A stretch of 55,876 nucleotides of DNA from an uncultured Clostridia bacterium (GTDB taxonomy: Bacteria; Bacillota; Clostridia; Oscillospirales; Ruminococcaceae), in NCBI GenBank assembly GCA_947625915.1, contig CANQPX010000008.1, forward strand, positions 1 through 55,876, read 5' to 3'. Every line of letters begins with the position of its first letter. Position 1 is the first letter of the stretch. The notes below the pieces were generated by a model. The model was not told the DNA's origin and searched no databases. It saw only the letters and a program-made list of their open reading frames with translations. The position numbers and the translations under genes are program-made. Of the stretch, positions 51,103-55,876 are shown piece by piece.

Positions 51103-51240
51103 CATATTTTTTTAATAATAATTATTGCAATTTTTTGTTTATTATGGCAAAACAAAAGGATTTTTTTGTATATTTTTTCAAAATGCGGTAACATTTCAGT
51201 TCATTTTTTGTTTTGAAGTATTATTGTTACAAAATATGTG

Positions 51241-51269
51241 TTGCAATTCCCGAAAAAATATGCTATTAT
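51241..51269 (+). promoter_or_regulatory. Promoter of valS
   Basis: TTGCAA (51241-51246), 17 bases, TATTAT (51264-51269). The leader is only about 35 bases, so there is no T-box. Confidence 0.7.
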
Positions 51270-51308
51270 AAATTGTATGCCTATTTTCTATCGAAAGGAA
51301 CGGTAAAA

Positions 51309-53930
51309 ATGAAGAAAGAACTTTCAAAACTCTATGAACCTAAGGAAGTTGAGGATAAAATATATAAGTTCTGGGTGGATAACGACTGCTTCAAAGCTGA
51401 GCGCGACCCCCAAAAAACTCCCTATACTATAGTTATTCCCCCGCCGAATATCACAGGTCAGCTCCATATGGGTCATGCCCTTGACGAGACTTTGCAGGAT
51501 ATCCTTATCCGCTGGAAACGTATGAAAGGCTATGCCGCCCTCTGGCTGCCCGGAACGGATCATGCCGCTATCGCGACAGAAGCAAAGATAGTTGCCGCTA
51601 TGGCAAAAGAGGGTCTCACCAAGGAGTCCATAGGACGTGAAAAGTTCATGGAGCGTGCTTGGGAATGGAAAAAACAGTACGGCGGACGTATCGTTGAACA
51701 GCTGAAAAAATTAGGCAGTTCCTGCGACTGGTCAAGAGAACGTTTCACCATGGACGAGGGCTGTTCCAAAGCCGTTAAGGAAGTTTTTGTAAAATATTAC
51801 GAGAAAGGTCTTATCTACCGCGGCGAAAGGATCATCAATTGGTGTCCCCACTGTAAAACTTCCCTTTCCGATGCGGAAGTTACTTTCGAGGAACAGGCAG
51901 GACATTTCTGGCATTTGCGTTACCCGTTCAAGGACGGCAGCGGTTATGTTGAACTTGCCACGACCCGTCCCGAAACTATGCTGGGCGATACTGCCGTTGC
52001 GGTAAACCCCAACGATGACCGTTACAAGGATATTGTGGGCAAAACTCTCATACTTCCCCTTGTGGGCAGGGAAATTCCCGTTATTGCTGATGATTATGTT
52101 GAACCGGATTTCGGAACGGGCGTTGTTAAAATTACACCCGCTCACGACCCCAACGACTTTGAAGTCGGTCTCCGTCACAATTTGCCCGTACTCAACGTCA
52201 TGACGGACGACGCGCATATAGTTGACGATTACCCCGAATATGCGGGAATGGATCGCTACGAAGCAAGAAAGAAGATAGTTGAAGATCTGGAAAAGGGCGG
52301 CTATCTTGTCAAGATCGAGGAACACGTTCACAATGTGGGTACTTGCTACCGCTGCGGAACTACCGTTGAACCGAAAGTTTCAACACAGTGGTTCGTAAAG
52401 ATGAAGCCTCTTGCGCAGCCTGCGATCGACGCAGTTAAAAACGGCGAAACAAAGTTCGTTCCCGAACGTTTTGAAAAAGTATATTTCCATTGGCTGGAAA
52501 ATATCCGCGACTGGTGCATTTCCCGCCAGATCTGGTGGGGACATCAGATACCTGCTTTCTACTGCGACGACTGCGGCGAAATGGTCGTTACCAAGGAAAA
52601 CAGTGCAGTTTGTCCCAAATGCGGAAAACCCATGCGCCAAGATCCCGATACACTGGATACATGGTTCAGTTCGGCGTTATGGCCTTTCTCGACGCTCGGC
52701 TGGCCCGACAATACCGAAGATCTGAAATATTTTTATCCGACAAATACACTTGTCACGGGATATGATATAATTTTCTTCTGGGTAATAAGAATGATGTTCA
52801 GCGGTCTTGAAAATATGGGAAAAGCGCCGTTCGATACCGTTCTTATCCACGGACTTGTCCGCGACGCACAGGGACGGAAAATGTCCAAATCCCTCGGCAA
52901 CGGCATTGACCCGCTGGAAGAGATAGAAAAATACGGCGCGGACGCTCTCCGCTTCATGCTTGCAACAGGCAACGCTCCCGGAAACGATATGCGTTACACC
53001 GATGAAAAAGTAAAAGCTTCACGAAACTTTGCAAACAAGTTATGGAACGCTTCACGTTATGTTCTGATGAATTTGCCGGAAGATTTCAAATTCGGCGGAC
53101 TTCCCGAAGAACTCAATATCGAGGATAAATGGATATTGAGCAGCTTTAACAGACTTGCCAAGGAAGTAAACGAAAATCTTGAAAGCTTTGAACTCGGCGT
53201 TGCCGTAGCAAAACTTTACGATTTTATCTGGGACGTTTACTGTGACTGGTATATAGAACTTACAAAGCCGAGGATCGCGGCAGGCGGAAAGACCGCCGAG
53301 ACTGCGCAGGACGTTCTGGTATTCGTTTTACAGGGAATGTTGAAACTCCTGCACCCGTTCATGCCGTTCATTACGGAGGAAATATGGTCCGCCGTTTCGG
53401 AGGACGATGTTCCGTGCATACTTTCAAAGTTCCCAGAATATGACGAAAAACTCAATTTTGAAACGGAAGAAAAGCAGTTCGGAAAGATAATAGAAGCTAT
53501 CAAGGGCATAAGGAACCGCCGTTCGGAAATGAACGTTCCGCCTTCAAAGAAAGCTGCCGTTCATATCGAGACTGCCGAAGCGGAGATCTTTGAACAGGGA
53601 AGAATGTTCTTTGAACGTCTTGCGTCTGCATCGGAAGTTGAGATCGCGGCAAAGGTGAATGTTCCCGATGCGGTAACGGTAGTTACAGACAGCGCAAGGA
53701 TATTCATTCCTATGGACGAACTTGTAGATAAAGATAAGGAACTTGCCCGCCTTAATAAGGAAAAAGCGGCAGTTCAAAAGGATATTGATTTTTCTTCCGG
53801 AAAGCTGAACAATCAAGGATTTATTTCCAAAGCGCCCGCGCAGCAGGTCGAAGCGGAAAAAGCAAAACTTGCCAAGGCGCAGGAAAAGATGGCAAAGATA
53901 GAACAGTCCATAGCGGCACTTACAAAATAA
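51309..53930 (+). CDS. valS: Valyl-tRNA synthetase
   Basis: 873 residues. HIGH motif as HMGH in [22 protein letters not shown] in [14 protein letters not shown], editing domain with [15 protein letters not shown], and a C-terminal coiled coil ([20 protein letters not shown]). The ATG at 51309 is taken because AAAGGAA precedes it and [15 protein letters not shown] is the normal beginning. Confidence 0.97.
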   Translation: MKKELSKLYEPKEVEDKIYKFWVDNDCFKAERDPQKTPYTIVIPPPNITGQLHMGHALDETLQDILIRWKRMKGYAALWLPGTDHAAIATEAKIVAAMAKEGLTKESIGREKFMERAWEWKKQYGGRIVEQLKKLGSSCDWSRERFTMDEGCSKAVKEVFVKYYEKGLIYRGERIINWCPHCKTSLSDAEVTFEEQAGHFWHLRYPFKDGSGYVELATTRPETMLGDTAVAVNPNDDRYKDIVGKTLILPLVGREIPVIADDYVEPDFGTGVVKITPAHDPNDFEVGLRHNLPVLNVMTDDAHIVDDYPEYAGMDRYEARKKIVEDLEKGGYLVKIEEHVHNVGTCYRCGTTVEPKVSTQWFVKMKPLAQPAIDAVKNGETKFVPERFEKVYFHWLENIRDWCISRQIWWGHQIPAFYCDDCGEMVVTKENSAVCPKCGKPMRQDPDTLDTWFSSALWPFSTLGWPDNTEDLKYFYPTNTLVTGYDIIFFWVIRMMFSGLENMGKAPFDTVLIHGLVRDAQGRKMSKSLGNGIDPLEEIEKYGADALRFMLATGNAPGNDMRYTDEKVKASRNFANKLWNASRYVLMNLPEDFKFGGLPEELNIEDKWILSSFNRLAKEVNENLESFELGVAVAKLYDFIWDVYCDWYIELTKPRIAAGGKTAETAQDVLVFVLQGMLKLLHPFMPFITEEIWSAVSEDDVPCILSKFPEYDEKLNFETEEKQFGKIIEAIKGIRNRRSEMNVPPSKKAAVHIETAEAEIFEQGRMFFERLASASEVEIAAKVNVPDAVTVVTDSARIFIPMDELVDKDKELARLNKEKAAVQKDIDFSSGKLNNQGFISKAPAQQVEAEKAKLAKAQEKMAKIEQSIAALTK

Positions 53931-53999
53931 TCACGGCGGCAAGCTTACTGCTTGCCGCTCAGTCTGTAAAAAACTAAAAACAGGCGCGGACAAAATAAA

Positions 54000-54275
54000 A
54001 AGCGAAAAACAAAACTTTGCCCGAAAAGCTGGTCGAGCTGAGCCCAGCTCGCGGGGTCGAGGGGCGGAGCCCTCGTCGCGCTCCGCAGAGCGCGAAATCC
54101 CCTAATGCCTTTAGGAGCTCCGCAGGGGGTGAATTGCTGTCGCAGACAGCAAGAGGGGGAAGCCCTGCGATAGAGGGCTTCCCCCTTAAACTAACAAATT
54201 ATTTCTATTTTTCCCTTGTCAAACAACCCTGTGAGTTGTTTGACAATGAACTATACTATTTTCGACAGTCTGAGC
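54000..54275 (-). repeat. Family-1 structured repeat, copy E
   Basis: Minus-strand beta subtype. Stems (minus strand): TTGTCAAACAAC/GTTGTTTGACAA, GGGGGAAGCCCT/AGGGCTTCCCCC, TTGCTGTC/GACAGCAA, CGCGCTC/GAGCGCG, GAGGG/CCCTC and CGAGCTG/CAGCTCG. The terminal CAATTTTGCGC hairpin of other copies is replaced here by GCTTTTCGGGCAAAG. Its head lies about 30 bases before the phosphatase gene. Confidence 0.82.
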
Positions 54276-54305
54276 GGCAAGCTTATTTTTGTAAAAGGAG
54301 ATATT

Positions 54306-54773
54306 ATGAGCAAAATAAACAGGATAATGTTTGTCTGTCATGGGAACATATGCCGTTCGCCGATGGCGGAATTCATAATGAAAAAGCTTGTTCGGGAAGA
54401 ACTTCCCGATGAAGATATTTTTATCGCGTCAAGCGCAACGAGCACCGAAGAGATCGGGAACCCCGTATATCCTCCCGCGAGAGCCGAATTGAAGCGGCAC
54501 GGCATTTCCTGTGACGGGAAATATGCAGTTCAGCTCAAACGGAGCGACTATGAGAAATATGATATTTTCCTTCTGATGGACGATAACAATATGCGGAACA
54601 TAGCGAGGATATTCCCCGATGATCCTCTTGGGAAAGTTCATAAACTTCTTGAATTTGCGGGGCGCAGCGGAGATGTTTCCGACCCATGGTACACGCGGGA
54701 TTTTTCCGCGGCATACAATGACATTCTTGACGGCTGCAAAGGGCTTTTTAATTATATCAAAGCTGAGCTTTGA
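54306..54773 (+). CDS. Low-molecular-weight protein-tyrosine phosphatase
   Basis: 155 residues. The P-loop is CHGNICRS at residues 11-18 (C-x5-R-S) and the general acid is the Asp of SDPWYT; family length is normal. Removes phosphate from tyrosine, in bacteria often countering a BY-kinase for capsule or exopolysaccharide. No kinase adjoins. AAAAGGAG lies before the ATG at 54306; a longer frame reaching into the repeat is not credible. Confidence 0.93.
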   Translation: MSKINRIMFVCHGNICRSPMAEFIMKKLVREELPDEDIFIASSATSTEEIGNPVYPPARAELKRHGISCDGKYAVQLKRSDYEKYDIFLLMDDNNMRNIARIFPDDPLGKVHKLLEFAGRSGDVSDPWYTRDFSAAYNDILDGCKGLFNYIKAEL

Positions 54774-54863
54774 GGCGTATATTCTCTTATTTTATAAGAG
54801 AAAGTATGTTTTTGAGGAACGTTCTATATTTTCATAGAAAAACAGTCATAAATTATTTTTATA

Positions 54864-54892
54864 TTGCAATTTTTCTTTATCCGTGGTATAAT
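54864..54892 (+). promoter_or_regulatory. Promoter of the second Rpn gene
   Basis: TTGCAA (54864-54869), 17 bases, TATAAT (54887-54892), with the same downstream sequence as the first copy. Confidence 0.8.
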
Positions 54893-54926
54893 ATAATTGA
54901 CAAAGAGTATCGGGAGGTGTTTACCG

Positions 54927-55844
54927 ATGGTTCAAGATGAAACGATATTATCCCCGAAGCTTGATATAGTTTTCAAAATGCTTTTCGGGAATGAGAAGAA
55001 TAAGGATATTCTTAAAGCTTTCTTGTCGGATATGCTTGACATTCCCGAGGAAGAAATGCGCGATATAAAAGTTAAGAACCCCGAGATCGAACCTGAAAGC
55101 GTTGATGAAAAGTTTTATAGGCTTGATCTGAACATTGACATAGGCGGTCAGCTTGTGAATGTTGAAATGCAAGTCAGAGCGGAGAAGTTCTTCCCGGACA
55201 GAACGCTTCTCTATTGGTCGAAGCTGTATTCTTCCCAACTTGACGAGGGGGAACCTTACAGCAAATTGTGTCCTTGTATATCTATCAATATATTGGATTT
55301 CGTTCTTTTTGGGGAACACGAAGACATACATTCGGAGTTTTCCGTTTGGGACGTTGAGCATAAGAAAAAGCTTTCGGACAAAATGCAGATACATTTCTTT
55401 GAACTGAAAAAAGTTAAAGGCGGAATAGACAAGGGAGACAGGAAGAAACTTTGGTTACAATTTATCAGATCCACGAAGAAGGAGGAGTTCGAGATGTTGA
55501 AACAAGCAGAAGTTCCTGCAATTTCCAAAGCTATAGACGGGCTTTATGTTATGAACGATAACGATAGATTGAAAGAACTTGCCAGAATGCGCGAAAAAGC
55601 CATGCACGACAGGGCTTCCGAACTCGAAGAAGCTATTCTGACGGGCGAGGAAAGGGGAATTGCCAAAGGCATTGCCAAAGGCAGGGCAGAAGGCATGAAG
55701 AGAGGCATTGCCAAAGGCAGAGCAGAAAGAGACAATGAGATCTTTGCCAAAATGAAAGCATTCGGCTTGTCAGACAGCGACATAAAGAAAATTTTTAATA
55801 TTATAGTAAACGACATAACAAAATCTACATTGACATATTTGTGA
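54927..55844 (+). CDS. Rpn-family PD-(D/E)XK nuclease/transposase (copy 2)
   Basis: 305 residues, paralogue of the gene at 49052 with the same nuclease core (ILSPKLDIVFKMLFG, LNIDIGGQLVNVEMQVR). It differs mainly in the expanded C-terminal repeat (ERGIAKGIAKGRAEGMKRG IAKGRAE) and in a changed last dozen residues (IVNDITKSTLTYL). GGGAGG precedes the ATG. Internal ribosome site GGAGG (55481-55485) and ATG at 55494 (codon 190) are conserved exactly as in copy 1. Just past its stop, ATTGACATATTTGTGATGATA and GGTATACT form another likely promoter leading out of the window. Confidence 0.88.
   Translation: MVQDETILSPKLDIVFKMLFGNEKNKDILKAFLSDMLDIPEEEMRDIKVKNPEIEPESVDEKFYRLDLNIDIGGQLVNVEMQVRAEKFFPDRTLLYWSKLYSSQLDEGEPYSKLCPCISINILDFVLFGEHEDIHSEFSVWDVEHKKKLSDKMQIHFFELKKVKGGIDKGDRKKLWLQFIRSTKKEEFEMLKQAEVPAISKAIDGLYVMNDNDRLKELARMREKAMHDRASELEEAILTGEERGIAKGIAKGRAEGMKRGIAKGRAERDNEIFAKMKAFGLSDSDIKKIFNIIVNDITKSTLTYL
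55494..55844 (+). CDS. Putative intragenic short form of Rpn copy 2 (116 aa)
   Basis: GGAGG eight bases before ATG codon 190 in frame, giving MLKQAEVPAISKAIDGLYVM to the common stop. Same arrangement as at 49622; existence as a separate product is inferred. Confidence 0.5.
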   Translation: MLKQAEVPAISKAIDGLYVMNDNDRLKELARMREKAMHDRASELEEAILTGEERGIAKGIAKGRAEGMKRGIAKGRAERDNEIFAKMKAFGLSDSDIKKIFNIIVNDITKSTLTYL

Positions 55845-55876
55845 TGATATGGTATACTATTCATAGAGGTGATTTC

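Noticed and set aside
51060-51240. T-box before valS
   Set aside because: The promoter lies only about 65 bases before the start codon and no T-box core or terminator is present.

Overview
The window comes from a low-to-mid G+C Gram-positive anaerobe, most likely a gut clostridium of the Ruminococcus/Oscillospiraceae type (inference). The signs are single-chain pyruvate:ferredoxin oxidoreductase, tRNA-responsive T-box leaders, strong GGAGG ribosome sites, near-consensus sigma-A promoters with 17-base spacers, RNase Y, a 3D/G5-domain wall protein and an acc/fab cluster for type II fatty acid synthesis. No rRNA, tRNA, CRISPR array or prophage is visible.

Layout. 1-2.9 kb (minus): start of the Mn exporter mntP, an orphan Rpn-type tail gene, and an operon HAD phosphatase - mnmA - flavin reductase. 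3-5.6 kb: copy A of dispersed structured repeat family 1, a CPBP protease and a sugar epimerase. 5.7-11.4 kb: a second, non-canonical EF-G, an NfeD/SPFH membrane pair, a compact type I toxin-antitoxin (TA) locus, and serS. 11.7-15.3 kb: highly expressed nifJ. 15.4-17.1 kb: a YafQ-type TA pair, aroE, acpP. 17.2-28.1 kb: the fatty acid cluster, read in transcription order fabH-fabG-fabF-accB-fabZ-[repeat]-accC-[repeat]-zinc-ribbon gene-accD-accA on the minus strand, with fabD divergent and followed by a lone class I fumarase alpha subunit. 29-34.2 kb: an accessory island of large palindromic repeats (family 2) holding an orphan antitoxin, a 607-residue surface protein, a 46-residue protein and a second type I TA locus. 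34.2-40 kb: an O-antigen ligase-like protein, rny, and a T-box with thrS. 40-46 kb: family-1 copies B and C head to head, a YabE-like wall protein with a WalR-type box, and a two-gene ABC exporter behind a leader-peptide attenuator. 46-49 kb: family-1 copy D and a cysteine T-box driving cysE-cysS. 49-55.9 kb: two full Rpn nuclease genes, one trailed by tandem copies of its own 3' part, a secreted protein, valS, family-1 copy E and a low-molecular-weight phosphatase.

Three things stand out. (1) Family 1: five roughly 300-base elements that keep the same series of about eight hairpins while the stem sequences change by matching, compensatory substitutions. (2) Family 2: long self-inverted elements that lie between operon genes and, in two copies, carry a convergently transcribed Fst-like type I TA locus or its remnant at their centre. 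(3) The Rpn genes contain a perfectly spaced internal ribosome site and start codon, and the free-standing tandem copy behind the first begins at exactly that point, consistent with an intragenic short form (antitoxin) that has been duplicated as a separate gene.
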